The notes under the pieces were generated by a model that made no database searches, was not told where the DNA came from, and was given only the letters and a program-made list of their open reading frames with translations. 64,000 nt of DNA, from assembly GCA_009760855.2 (NCBI GenBank), contig WPIO01000082.1, forward strand, positions 122,001-186,000, read 5' to 3'. Positions within the stretch are counted from its first letter, which is position 1, and each line of letters starts with the position of its first letter. This document shows positions 1-10,149 of the stretch, piece by piece. The translations under genes were made by a program, and so were the position numbers. Source of the stretch: Cristatella mucedo. Lineage: Eukaryota; Bryozoa; Phylactolaemata; Cristatellidae.

Positions 1-485
1 ATTATTTGGCTCCAGCCTATCTCTTAGATCTACTCCCCCATCAGGCCAAGCACCATACCACCCGCTTTTCGGAATCCAACACTCTACAAATACCCCGTAC
101 AAACCTCAAATCTTTTGGTGACCGTGCATTTAGTTCGTATGCTCCCAAAGCCTGGAATTCCCTCCCGACCTGCGTCAGAACATGCCCTGACCTGACCACA
201 TTTAAAAAGAATTTAAAAACACACCTATTTAAGACAGCATTTAGTGGGTCCCTGTGATTCGTCCTTCATGTGCTTATGCGTGCTGACACTGTGCATGCTG
301 CCACTAGCCACATTTGCATGCTGACCCTGTGCATGTCACCCTAACCATGTTATTCATTTTGTTTGCTTGTCAAGCATGATTTTACTCACCATTCAATTGC
401 ATTTCTCTTTGCAGCAAATGTAACGCACCTAGAGAGAGACTGAGTTCTCTGAGGGTGCTTTATCAAGTGCATTATTATTATTTAA
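1..485 (+). mobile_element. LINE family A, 3' end fragment (C-terminus of ORF2 plus 3'UTR)
   Basis: Positions 6-257 encode a reverse-transcriptase C-terminal tail ending in the usual 'WNSLP...FKKNLKTHLF' pattern of L2/CR1-like non-LTR elements. A 3'UTR follows and ends in the conserved hairpin module (about 428-462) and an ATT-rich tail. The copy is cut by the left window edge. A near-identical segment recurs at 23455-23910, so the family is dispersed. Confidence 0.85.
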
Positions 486-490
486 ACAGG

Positions 491-895
491 ATATATGCTG
501 ACAGAGCCGATTTTGAACGTTAGGTTTTCCAATTTTTGAATCACACTTGGTTTGCCAATAAATAGCAAGTTGGTTTTATTATTATTAAGTTCAAGAAAGT
601 GTACTGCCATTTATGTGCGGATGTCATCAATACATACAGCATAGGAGTTGAGAGAAATCGTCGGCGTGCTGGGGGGCTGGGAGAAATCAAAGCAAAGGTA
701 CAAGTGATTGTCTGTCATCTGCTTAGAAGTGAAGAGCTGCTGGTTGCGTCTGGCAATCACCTTGGCGAGAGGGAGAGTGTAAACGGTGAAAAGAGCCAAA
801 CCAAGCACAGCGCCCTGAGTTACTCCATACTTTAGAGGTTCCTCGGATGGTCTTTTTCAGCTCACATTAATACTCCAGTTTCCAAGAGGACCTCC
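491..895 (-). mobile_element. LINE family A fragment, reverse-transcriptase region
   Basis: Read on the minus strand this is the same stretch of LINE reverse transcriptase found intact at 41700-42100, including a degraded form of the 'ADDIQLYLCF' active-site block and the following 'IDDI' region. Frames are broken. It lies back to back with the plus-strand LINE end at 1-485, so the two copies are separate insertions in opposite orientation. Confidence 0.75.
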
Positions 896-1960
896 GACGT
901 AAGGCTTCACGGTCAGTGTATCCAGTCAACCGCAGAAGAATCTCCGAGAAGCTGAGGGTGCTTAAAAAGGCATTTCTTTCGTTGAGCTTTCTTTAGACCT
1001 ATACTTTCAAGCCATTCTTTTCGTATGGGCCTTAGGAATTTCTAGATAATTAGTTTTCTGCATCGGCTTTGTAGGCTGCAACGCAGGGACGACTTATGGG
1101 TACCGTAGGCAGCCGCCGCCTAAGGACGTTCAGCCAGGTACCAGCTCCTGGCTGCTCTAGCGTGGTACTGCACAGAAGCATGCATGATGAACTGATGCTA
1201 AATGATGAACTGAACGCATCGAGCCTTTAGTCCAGCGGAACTTCCAAGGGAAGTCTGGCAGACCTCCCGCGTCACCGTCACAATTCAAGGGTAGACAGTG
1301 CGCATCGGAAGAATTTGGTAATTTAAGTATTGAACGCAAGATGCAAATGTGGCGGCTTTTGAAGCTTGTCGGTGTCGGAAATTAAACAATTTCAAAGATG
1401 GTGCTGAAAAAGGCTGCTATAGCGGCGGTACTGTGGCGCTCACATTAAGCCTTAATTTTCGAGGGGCTAGCATGACGATCGAGGCGTCTAATATTTTTAG
1501 TTCAGGCTCCGAAGACACGAGACAGCGGCTTCGTTTCAAAATTGTCTGAAGAAGCCCGTCGGGTGGCAACCTTCATCGTGAAGCGTCTAGGCATTTCTCA
1601 AATAATCAGGGAGGAACAGCCCATTTTCTCTTCGGGGAGACGCTAAAACCTACTGCTTGGCAGTGCACGCTCGGGGCACGGCGCGGCGGCGGCGGCAAGC
1701 TCTCCAGCTGCATGCCACCGATATCTATCTAAACGACGCCGCTTGACAGGGCTTCCCCCAGTGAACTGCCCTGGACCCGCGGAGCCTGAGGCCTTCCGAA
1801 TGTGGCAATTTTCTTTTATTGGCCACCGTTGGAGAGCATTTTCGAGAATAACGTCTATAGCGTGAGGTTCGGGCCCTGTGTCTTTTTGGGGCCACAGCGT
1901 AGCACTTCCGGAGAAGTTTTGGGTGGTAGTTTTCGAAAGTGCGGGCCTTTGTGGGTCTTA
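896..1960. other. Unassigned intergenic DNA
   Basis: I see no conserved coding segment, RNA gene or clear repeat. The short open frames here show no recognisable motif. Confidence 0.5.
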
Positions 1961-1961
1961 T

Positions 1962-1973
1962 GAGAAAGAGAGA

Positions 1974-2033
<60 letters not shown>

Positions 2034-2171
2034 CAGACAGACAGAGAGAGACAAACAGACAGAGAGACAGAGACAGACAGAGATAGAGCAGAGAGAGACA
2101 CAGAGAGACACAGAGAGACACAGAGAGACACAGAGAGACACAGAGAGACACAGAGATACAAAGAGAGAGAT

Positions 2172-2238
<67 letters not shown>

Positions 2239-2240
2239 TA
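1962..2240. repeat. Compound (AG)n / (ACAGAGAG)n microsatellite
   Basis: Two pure (AG)n blocks flank a middle of imperfect ACAGAGAG-type octamers (about 2090-2160), giving nearly 280 bases of purine-rich strand asymmetry. The open frames of Arg/Glu or Ser/Leu repeats across it are artefacts of the repeat. Confidence 0.97.
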
Positions 2241-3010
2241 ATTTTCGTTTTTTTATTATAAATACTGGGAAATATCAGCCAGTAATAACAGTAATATTCT
2301 TATTATAACGTAGTTAAAATAAGTAGCTGCGTCTGTAATACTTCCGATATACAACCAATAAGAGCTTCCGAGTAAATTGGCTACACTGAGAATAAAGCGC
2401 GTCACCTGTCGGTTTGCAAAAGCACTGAGACAGAGAAATAATGTGGGCCACGCGACGTCAGACTTCCCATGAAATGGGGAAGCGTCCGAACAAGGTCAAG
2501 AGACGGCCTACAGAGACAGACTACGCTTAGCTGCCACCATGCCTTAGACGCCAGAGTAAGTAAGTCCGTTGTCAATGAGGTGAGCTCAATCGCTTAGGAG
2601 TTGGTGCAACGATTTGCGAGTGACGCGAAGAAAAGAACGAAATCGAGGAGGCGCTCGATTTGTAGCACGCGAGTACCGTCGGAGAATGCCAGCTAGAGTA
2701 GCTAGCTTTTTCCGGACCTGCGAAGCCGATCTTCCGAATCCTAGCGTGTGCTGCTAGCGTGCTAGCGATTGTCCTCCGATTCGCACGTGCTAGCGGTCCG
2801 ATATGAGGCCGCCGCCGCCGGCCGCTGAGCGACTGCATTTTCGCGATGACCTGCTCGGCAGGTTTGGCAAGTTTTGGGGCGTTGCTGAATGAGGCGTGGG
2901 TCGGGGTGGTTCGAGTCGGTTCGATCCGCTTCGCCAAGGTCCAAGAACGAGTTCGCATTACGCAGCTCTGCATCTAGCAAATTTCATGGTAGCTCAGCGA
3001 ATTGCTGCGG
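2241..3010. other. Unassigned DNA bordering the GC-rich island
   Basis: An AT-rich stretch (2241-2420) passes into increasingly CpG-rich sequence from about 2740. An open frame on the minus strand (2572-2973) has no motif I recognise and is probably chance. Confidence 0.4.
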
Positions 3011-3011
3011 A

Positions 3012-3195
3012 TCGCCACGGTAGATCGCCCAGGAGGTAAGGCGCTTTCGCGACCGTTGTCGAGAGTTCGAATCATGGATTGGGCGATCCTCTGTTGCCAA
3101 CTGCAAGCGTTGGTGACAGCCGTTTGAGGCTCTTCTGCTGCTAAACAACAGAGGCTGCTAAACCCCTGTAATATTTATTATTGTATCGCAAATGC
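3012..3195 (+). mobile_element. tRNA-derived SINE, family B
   Basis: A tRNA-like head contains a B-box-like 'GAGTTCGAATC' at about 3064. It is followed by a body ('GGGCGATCCTCTGTTGCCAA' onward) that aligns with the minus-strand copies at 16790-16975 and 27070-27285, and ends in an ATT-rich tail. This copy lacks the perfect palindrome seen in the other two. It is interpreted as a SINE, not a functional tRNA, because the cloverleaf is degenerate and the body is shared between copies. Confidence 0.7.
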
Positions 3196-4068
3196 AGTTC
3201 GTCACACCGTCGCACTAGGGTCGCCGCAGTCACGCAGTCAGGCCCTCGCAGGCCTCGCGAGCGTGCGAGCGTCACGGCGCACTGTCTCAGCGCGTCTCAT
3301 TCATTTCAGCATGCTCTTCGCGATGCTGCCTGACAGAATTGGAAAGAATGTTCAAGCTCGAAACAAGACGCAGGTTTTCCGGCGCTTCGGCACCGTCACC
3401 ACCGCCCAGGGCGTACAGGCCGCCGTCCCGACTGCCGCCGCCGCTGACGGTGCTCCCACCGCACAGGAGAGCGGGCGATCGCTCGCACCCACCAGCGGAT
3501 ACTCTACGCGTACGACGCCCGCCGCAACCGCCACCGCGGCGTTTAGCCAAGGCGGCCCGGCGCGCGAGCCAGCCGACGTCTGGCCGCAGCGCAAGCGAGA
3601 TTCGCGCGAGCATGTCCGGCCTCTGGAACCTCGCTCGTTCGCTCCGCTGCAGGCCCGGCGCCCTCCACGGAGCGATACGTGCGCGACCGGCACGCCGGGC
3701 GCCGCGGCGGCAGCGGTCAGGACAAAGCGCCACCTGCCCGCCGCCACGAAGAGCCTCTGCCCGCCATAGTCACGCAGCCGGTCGCGGGCGCGGCTGCCAC
3801 CGCCCGGCCAGTACCGACGGCTTGCCATCGCGCCGATCGGCTGGACGGCCCCGACGAGACACCGCCGCTCGACGACGACGAAGGCCGCCGTCGCACGCGA
3901 GACACCAACGAACGCGGCTCACGCCATCTGCCAGCCTCGGCCTCGGCCACCGAGCAGCTGCAGCCACTTCTGCTGCCGCAGCTGCAGCGAGCCTCTCGCA
4001 CTCCAGCGCCGCCGCCGCGGCCACCCGACCTCCGAGCGAGCTCGAGGAAATGCGGCGACCGGTCGGCC

Positions 4069-7000
4069 ATGAGCGAAATCGTCGACCCGACGACAGGCGC
4101 CCCCGTATCGGGAGTCGCGGATGTGGCGCCGGCGGCGTCGTGGCGTCTAGTGGATCGGGCGTCGAGAGACGCGGTCGCTCTCGTCCATCCGGTGGAACGC
4201 GAGCAGAGGCGAGTCAGCGACGGGGCGGCTGCGAGAGTGAGTGAGCAGGACGGCGCAACGCCACGGTCTCGCCCTCCATCGTCATCGTCGGCGCTGCAGC
4301 TCGGCCGCGCGGACAGCATCGGCAGAATGTCTCGGACCACGGCCGCAGCCGCAGCTGTCGCCGCTGCCATCGCCAGCTCGATAGCAGTGCCGCTGGCGGC
4401 CGCTCGAGCTCAGGACTTCGGCGCGATCGAGGAGCCGGAGGAACCCAAGCCGGCGCTGGCGGCCGCCGCGTCTCGCCGCGAGCTCGCGAGCCATCGCGAC
4501 GGTCCGTCGGCGACGCACTCGAAACTCGAGCTCGAGGCCCAGACGCACCGGAGTGCGGCCGCCGCCCTCCGCGATTCGGCTCGCTTAAAGTCGATCGAGC
4601 CGCCAGAGGGCGATTCGTCGAGGGCGGCGAGCGTCGACGTGCGGGCTCGATCGTCGGCGACGTCAGCAGCGGCGCAGCCGGCCGTCGCCCAGCCGCTGCA
4701 GCTCAGCGCTCCGTCGCCCCTTCTCCCGGCGGTCGTCGGCTCGGCGAGTGGGCGAGCGAGCAGACGCGAAACGTCGAAAGACTTAGCGGCGTCAGTGCCT
4801 CGTAGCCAGGTTGCGGCGGCGGTTCAATCTGCTTCTGCGGTGCCGTCGCGTGGCCGCTCCTCGCGCCAAGTCGTTGCCAGAAGCAGCCAGCCAAAGCCTA
4901 CGGGCCCGACGGGTCCGTCTTCGAGTTCTCACGCTCCATCGTCGGCGGCAGCTGCCGCGTTCGATAGGTTGTCGGGCGGAATCGCAGCCGACGACGGTGG
5001 AGTCGTGGCTGACGGCATGCCCTCCAATGACGGGCTGAAGCCGCCGAGTCGAACCGATCTCCAGCGCCCTCCGGCGAATGCCGCAGCGACGTCGAACCAA
5101 GACCTGACTGCGGCGGCGCCGGCCGCACGGTTGGACGCCTCGGCGGCTAGTGCGTCGTCGGCACGGCGTCGCCCACTGCCGAGCCAGGTCGCCGACCGAA
5201 GTGGCGTCGAAGGCGGCGCGGCGACTGCACCGGAAGTGACGTCGCCAGCGTCGCAGCTCGCCGGAGGCGTTGACCAACGGAGCACGGCAGCGTCGTCGGT
5301 CGGCAGAGAGCGCTGCGAAGTTGGCTCGCGGGTCGGAGCACTGTCGCACGCTCCGTCGCCCGCCTCCTCGCGTCCTCCTCAAGCCTCGCATCGTCCTCAC
5401 AATCGCATCAATAGCGCGGCAAAAAGGGCGTCGGGCCCCAGTGACGTAGGGGCACCAGCGGCTTCGTCTCGCGGCTTCGCCTTGGCAGCCAAAGCGCCGT
5501 ATGAATTGACGGCTGAGCGGCGCTTGCCGGATAGCGGCAAGGCTTCGACCCTTTCCATGACCTTTCCACCGCTGGCGGCGCCCACGCCTCGAAACGAGAT
5601 CGCCGCGCTCGAGGACGATTGCTGCGCACCGACTATGGAAAAGCAGCTCGACGACTTCGCCACTTCGTCGCTAGCGCCTTCCGTCCGAAGTTCAAGGGTG
5701 GCGCCGCCGCCAGAGGCGGGCGGAGCGTCGTCGGCTAAGGCCCTCTTTCGCAGCGAAGCCGCCACAAGCGCTCCCGGCGTCTCTGCGAAGGCGGCGGCTT
5801 CCGACGTCATGGTCGCTGCCGCAGTTGGTGTCGCCTCGGCGGCCGCCGGCGTCATGGTCGCGACGACCGCCAGCGTAGCCGTCGCTCGCGAGGAGCGCTC
5901 AGACTTTGGACACGGGACGGTGCAAGAGAGCGTTCGGAAGCTCCGCGAATCCGTCAAAACAGCGAGTCGCCATCGGCGGTCTCTCTTGGATGCGGCGCTG
6001 CTCGACGTAGCGGAAATTCCCGAGTCGCCCGTCCCGCCGCCGCAGTACGTGAGCGTCGGAGAGATGCTTCAGGACGAGCTCGAGCGATCGTACAGGCGGC
6101 GGCACAGCCACTCGCTGCCCGACGCTTCACCAGGCAGCGACGGCGTCGCGCCGCCGCAGCAGGCTACCGGCGCCCGCCGCTGCGTGCCGACCGTGGCGGC
6201 AGCCGCCGTCCAGACGAGCAACCACTCCCACAGGCCGACGCCTGAGCAGCAGACGCACGCGCCTGCGGCGGCCGCCGATGCCGCGAGGGCAATCTACATA
6301 CACATTAACACGTACTACCTGCAAGGGTTTTCGAGCGCCGACAGCCCACCGGCTGCAGGCGCGCGAGGTGGCGCGGCCACGCCCACCGCTCAGCCGGCGT
6401 GGGCGACGGACGTGTCGTTCGACTACGACCGAGGAGCGGCGGCGGCAGCCACCGCGAGACACGGGACCACAACAACCGGCACGCCACCGCCGCCGGGATG
6501 GACCAGTCAATGGCCGCACCATCCCTACGACTATGCGGCTGCGGCCCCGAGCAGAGGGCCCGCCGTGCCCAGTCAGCCGCCGGCGTGGCCAGCCGACGGG
6601 CCGCACCGATACGACCAGGGCACCGCGCCGGCTGCCACGCCACCGCCGACCAACGTGCCACGAGATCGCCAAGCTCACGATTTCGACCGCCGACCGGCGG
6701 CAACGGAGGCGACGGCCATGTCGCCGCCGCTCGGGAAGCCGACTGCGGGGCCTCGCGAGGGCCGCGGAGCGCGAGACTTTGACGAGGCGGCGGCAGCGAC
6801 GGCTGTGCAACGAGGCTCGCCAGCGGCGCCAGCCGAGCCGCCGGCCTCGACCAGCGTTGCCAGCAAAGTGACCGCGAGCGCGCCAGCGGCCCCGAACTGG
6901 CCGACCGACGCGCCGCCGCACGCGAGATTCGAGGGCTTGGCGACGGCAGCGACGGAAGTGACGAGCGACAAGCAGCTCGCGGGACAGCTGGGCTTCGCGC

Positions 7001-10000
7001 CAGCGACTCGACCGTCCGAGATCGACGCCGAAAACAGCGGGCCAAGTTCGCTGCCGGCGGCAGCCGAACGGCGAGCGAGTCCGGTGCTGCCGCCCGAGAT
7101 GCGGGGAGCCGCATCTCCTCCTCCTCCTCCGTCAGAAGCGAAGCAGGTCACGTCGTCGTCGACGTCGGCCACGATGCGACGCAGCCACGCGACGGCGACT
7201 CTGACGGCGAGGCGACCGGAGACCACGGCGAGGACAACTGGGGAAGAAATGCGCCAAGACGACGTCGCTTCGCCCGGCTCTCAGCGACGCGACGACGCGT
7301 CGACGGCGACCCGAGAAATGCTCACCACGTCAACAGCGACAGCAGCAGTGGGGAGAGAGAGCGCTGCGACGGACCCGCTCAGCGGTCGTCAGGCACCGTC
7401 GACGGCGGAGAGACGAGAGCTGACGTCGGAGCTCGAGCCCGGAGCTCGGGCTCCCGCGGCGGGAGAGTCTCTCGGGTCGGCGGTCGGGCAGCGCAGCAAT
7501 GCGACGTCAGACGAGCAGCGAGAGACGTCCGCGTCTCGGACGCCCACTCGAGAAGGCTCTGCCGCTGGCTCCCGACTCGACGAGCATCCCTCGGCGGCGG
7601 TGGCGGCCGGCAGTCGTGCCGTCGCTACTGAATCTCAAGCGAGCGCACTCGCCTCTGAGACGCATGGGCAGCCGCCCGGCGCGTCTGCTGTGCGGCCGGA
7701 GGGCGACAAGTCTCGCGCCGAGTTGACAGGAGCGCCGCCAAACGCGAGGATCGCGAGGGACGCGAGGATCGCCGAGCGGGCCAGCACATTGGATACACTG
7801 ACAGCTGAGCGGGCGAACGCACTGGCGACGCTGCAGCAGATGCAGCAGCAGCAGCTGCTGCATCTGCAGGCGGCGGCCGCTGTGGCGCCTGGATGCGTGC
7901 CGTCGCCGCTCGAGCTGCGATTGGAAGCGCCTGACTTCCAGGCGGTGAAGCCCGACGCAACTTCCGCGCCCGACTTCGAGGCGACGCAGCCCGACGCGAC
8001 GTCCCGGCTGGACTGGGATGAGATCTCGCGAGCTCTAGCACTGGAGCCCGTTGAGGTCTTCCCCGACTACGCGATAGCTGAAGTTGAGGTCGAGATTCCC
8101 TCTGCAGTGGACTCGGACGCCGACGATCCGTCCATGACTCACAGCTCAAGCAAGCCGCGGCAGTGGACGGTCTGGGTGCCCAAGCCGTCGCCGGACTCGG
8201 AATTGCGGGCCGTCATATCCTCAGCTCACGCGAATGCACAGCACAAGGAGGGCTCCAGAAGCACGATCGCCGGGCTGGCGGCGCCCGGCGATCTATCAAC
8301 CACCGAGGCACAGCGACCGCCAGACGCTCTGCGAGCGCACGGGAACGCAGAGGAGGAAGCGGTGCCATCCGCCGCCTCCGCTGTCGCGGCGATAGCAGCG
8401 AAACCGCCGGCGCCTCGCAGCGACCAATCGCGAGCCGCCGCCGTCGAGTCGCCAACGGACGCGGTGATCTCTATCGCCGTGCCGCCGGTCACGACACACG
8501 ACGATCGCTCGAAAACCGGCCTCGTAGTCGTGCTGCAGAGAATGGTGTCCGACAACAGCGCCGGCATCGCCGCTGCCGCCGCAGCCGCCGAGCGATCAGT
8601 TGGGTCGCCGAGCATGCACGTGGAGCCGACGCGAACGGACGCGGTCGAGTCACTGCCGACTTTCTTCGCCGGAAGTGTTCGGCCGATCGCGGACACCCAC
8701 GACGAGTTTCGCACAAGCGCGGCGCCCGTCAGCAGCCGACAGTCGGCGGCAGCAGCGGACGATCGCTCGAAAACCGGCCCCTTTGCGGAGACTCAGGCGT
8801 CTGACATTGGCACCCGGGTCGCCGCGGCGACCCCCGCCACCGGTGGTGAGCGCTCGGTCGTGTCGCCGAGCGCGCGCACGGAGCTGACAACGCGGGCGAG
8901 CCCCGTCGAAGAGTCGACAGCATCCACGAGCGCTCCGATGACGGCGCCGCCGGAAGGCGCTCGACGAGCGGCTCGTAGGGCCGCCATGTACAGCGCCTCG
9001 CCAACGACAGCGATGTCGAACGGCGACAACGACAGGCCCACGCGGGCCAGCGATCAAGAGACGGTCGCCGCGACGGAGCCCCGACGACGTCGCAAGCCGG
9101 TCGTGTCGGACGACCGAACCACCGTTGTCGCCGCCACCGAGACCTTGAGCCGCTTCCTGACCGAGTCGCGAGGCACGAACGACAGCGTCATGACCAAGAC
9201 GGAGCTCTTGATCGGCGCGACCAGCGAGTCGTCCATTTTCGACCAGCAGACGGAGGTTGCCGCTAGATCCCGAGTCGTCGAAGGCGGAGACGACGACGGG
9301 ACGACGACGACGATGGCGCCGAAGGAGACGATGAGCGTCGACACGAGTTCGACGGCGGGCGGAGCGTCTGACGGCGGAGAGACGCGGCGTTCGAAGCAGG
9401 CGGGAAATTCGGCGATGCCGAGGCGATCGGTGACGTTCCAGGATCCAGCCACGAGGCGTATGAACGCGGCAGACGGCAATCTGATTTCGACGGGAGCAGC
9501 GTCGACCGCGAAAGTGCCGACGTCGCTCGCTCGGCCGTCGACGCGTTCGGAGACGCTCGCGGTGCAGTCGACCACCATGGCAGCCGAGACTACGACAACG
9601 CAGACGACGCCGGCAGCGAAGTCGAGTGTCTGGGAGGGCGGCAGCCATGGCTCGGCGGCGTCGGGCAAACGGCAACGCGCGGCGCCGTCCGAAGCTGCCC
9701 CTTCGGTGGCACGAGGTAGCTCGACTGCCAACGACGACGCTGCCGACCAGCAGAGCTCGTGGCACGACGACGCTGGGACTTCAGCTGCTCCGCCGCCCAC
9801 CGCTGGGGGTGCGACGTCGGCGAGAGACGCGCCGTCGGCAGACGAGATCACTGGTGGGCCGCAGGCCACCTACGCCGATGACGACACCGAAGGCGACCTT
9901 GAGACCACCATACCTGACGACACCGTTGCCGACGACATCACCACCGCATTCGGCCGGGACGATGAAACGATGAGAGCGGCATCCGAAACCGAGGTCGATG

Positions 10001-10149
10001 AGACCCCGGCTGAGTCGAGAGCCGACAACGCTAACACGAACAACTCGGGGCGGCGGCTTGTCTGGGAGGAGGAACGCTTGCGAGCCCATAGAGCGCGACC
10101 CCCGCGCCGAGATGGCGCTGATCTCCGGGCTGTGCTGACTTCCGTCTAG
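4069..10149 (+). CDS. Giant Ala/Ser/Thr/Pro-rich protein of unknown function (single long ORF)
   Basis: One frame stays open from at least 3679 (a GTG, not a credible start) to TAG at 10149. The first in-frame ATG is at 4069 (context gccATGa), giving about 2,026 residues, or about 1,940 from a second ATG at 4327. I recognise no domain. The product is mostly low complexity (Ala, Ser, Thr, Pro, Arg, acidic runs), as in disordered scaffold or mucin-like proteins. Visible features: an Ala-rich hydrophobic stretch after ATG 4327; a 27-residue hydrophobic segment at 5806-5886; degenerate W-x-x-D...YD repeats at 6391-6960; a short heptad-like helix with poly-Gln at 7783-7880; a tandem duplication of 86-residue units around 8460-8975; and an RRSVTF motif at 9421-9438. 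The whole island is GC-rich, so stops are rare in every frame and shadow ORFs reach 371 codons, but none approaches this length. Exon structure at the 5' end is uncertain. Confident that the frame is long and open; less so that it is one exon of a functional gene. Confidence 0.6.
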   Translation: MSEIVDPTTGAPVSGVADVAPAASWRLVDRASRDAVALVHPVEREQRRVSDGAAARVSEQDGATPRSRPPSSSSALQLGRADSIGRMSRTTAAAAAVAAAIASSIAVPLAAARAQDFGAIEEPEEPKPALAAAASRRELASHRDGPSATHSKLELEAQTHRSAAAALRDSARLKSIEPPEGDSSRAASVDVRARSSATSAAAQPAVAQPLQLSAPSPLLPAVVGSASGRASRRETSKDLAASVPRSQVAAAVQSASAVPSRGRSSRQVVARSSQPKPTGPTGPSSSSHAPSSAAAAAFDRLSGGIAADDGGVVADGMPSNDGLKPPSRTDLQRPPANAAATSNQDLTAAAPAARLDASAASASSARRRPLPSQVADRSGVEGGAATAPEVTSPASQLAGGVDQRSTAASSVGRERCEVGSRVGALSHAPSPASSRPPQASHRPHNRINSAAKRASGPSDVGAPAASSRGFALAAKAPYELTAERRLPDSGKASTLSMTFPPLAAPTPRNEIAALEDDCCAPTMEKQLDDFATSSLAPSVRSSRVAPPPEAGGASSAKALFRSEAATSAPGVSAKAAASDVMVAAAVGVASAAAGVMVATTASVAVAREERSDFGHGTVQESVRKLRESVKTASRHRRSLLDAALLDVAEIPESPVPPPQYVSVGEMLQDELERSYRRRHSHSLPDASPGSDGVAPPQQATGARRCVPTVAAAAVQTSNHSHRPTPEQQTHAPAAAADAARAIYIHINTYYLQGFSSADSPPAAGARGGAATPTAQPAWATDVSFDYDRGAAAAATARHGTTTTGTPPPPGWTSQWPHHPYDYAAAAPSRGPAVPSQPPAWPADGPHRYDQGTAPAATPPPTNVPRDRQAHDFDRRPAATEATAMSPPLGKPTAGPREGRGARDFDEAAAATAVQRGSPAAPAEPPASTSVASKVTASAPAAPNWPTDAPPHARFEGLATAATEVTSDKQLAGQLGFAPATRPSEIDAENSGPSSLPAAAERRASPVLPPEMRGAASPPPPPSEAKQVTSSSTSATMRRSHATATLTARRPETTARTTGEEMRQDDVASPGSQRRDDASTATREMLTTSTATAAVGRESAATDPLSGRQAPSTAERRELTSELEPGARAPAAGESLGSAVGQRSNATSDEQRETSASRTPTREGSAAGSRLDEHPSAAVAAGSRAVATESQASALASETHGQPPGASAVRPEGDKSRAELTGAPPNARIARDARIAERASTLDTLTAERANALATLQQMQQQQLLHLQAAAAVAPGCVPSPLELRLEAPDFQAVKPDATSAPDFEATQPDATSRLDWDEISRALALEPVEVFPDYAIAEVEVEIPSAVDSDADDPSMTHSSSKPRQWTVWVPKPSPDSELRAVISSAHANAQHKEGSRSTIAGLAAPGDLSTTEAQRPPDALRAHGNAEEEAVPSAASAVAAIAAKPPAPRSDQSRAAAVESPTDAVISIAVPPVTTHDDRSKTGLVVVLQRMVSDNSAGIAAAAAAAERSVGSPSMHVEPTRTDAVESLPTFFAGSVRPIADTHDEFRTSAAPVSSRQSAAAADDRSKTGPFAETQASDIGTRVAAATPATGGERSVVSPSARTELTTRASPVEESTASTSAPMTAPPEGARRAARRAAMYSASPTTAMSNGDNDRPTRASDQETVAATEPRRRRKPVVSDDRTTVVAATETLSRFLTESRGTNDSVMTKTELLIGATSESSIFDQQTEVAARSRVVEGGDDDGTTTTMAPKETMSVDTSSTAGGASDGGETRRSKQAGNSAMPRRSVTFQDPATRRMNAADGNLISTGAASTAKVPTSLARPSTRSETLAVQSTTMAAETTTTQTTPAAKSSVWEGGSHGSAASGKRQRAAPSEAAPSVARGSSTANDDAADQQSSWHDDAGTSAAPPPTAGGATSARDAPSADEITGGPQATYADDDTEGDLETTIPDDTVADDITTAFGRDDETMRAASETEVDETPAESRADNANTNNSGRRLVWEEERLRAHRARPPRRDGADLRAVLTSV

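Noticed and set aside
1725-2261. Open frames made of Arg-Glu or Ser-Leu repeats
   Set aside because: Direct translation of the (AG)n microsatellite.
2572-2973. 133-codon minus-strand frame near the left edge of the GC island
   Set aside because: No motif, and it overlaps another open frame on the same strand. Probably chance.
3287-3828. Overlapping open frames on both strands in the GC-rich island, up to 371 codons (for example 8650-9765 minus)
   Set aside because: GC-rich sequence has few stops in any frame. These overlap the much longer plus-strand ORF and consist of Arg/Ala/Ser runs without motifs.
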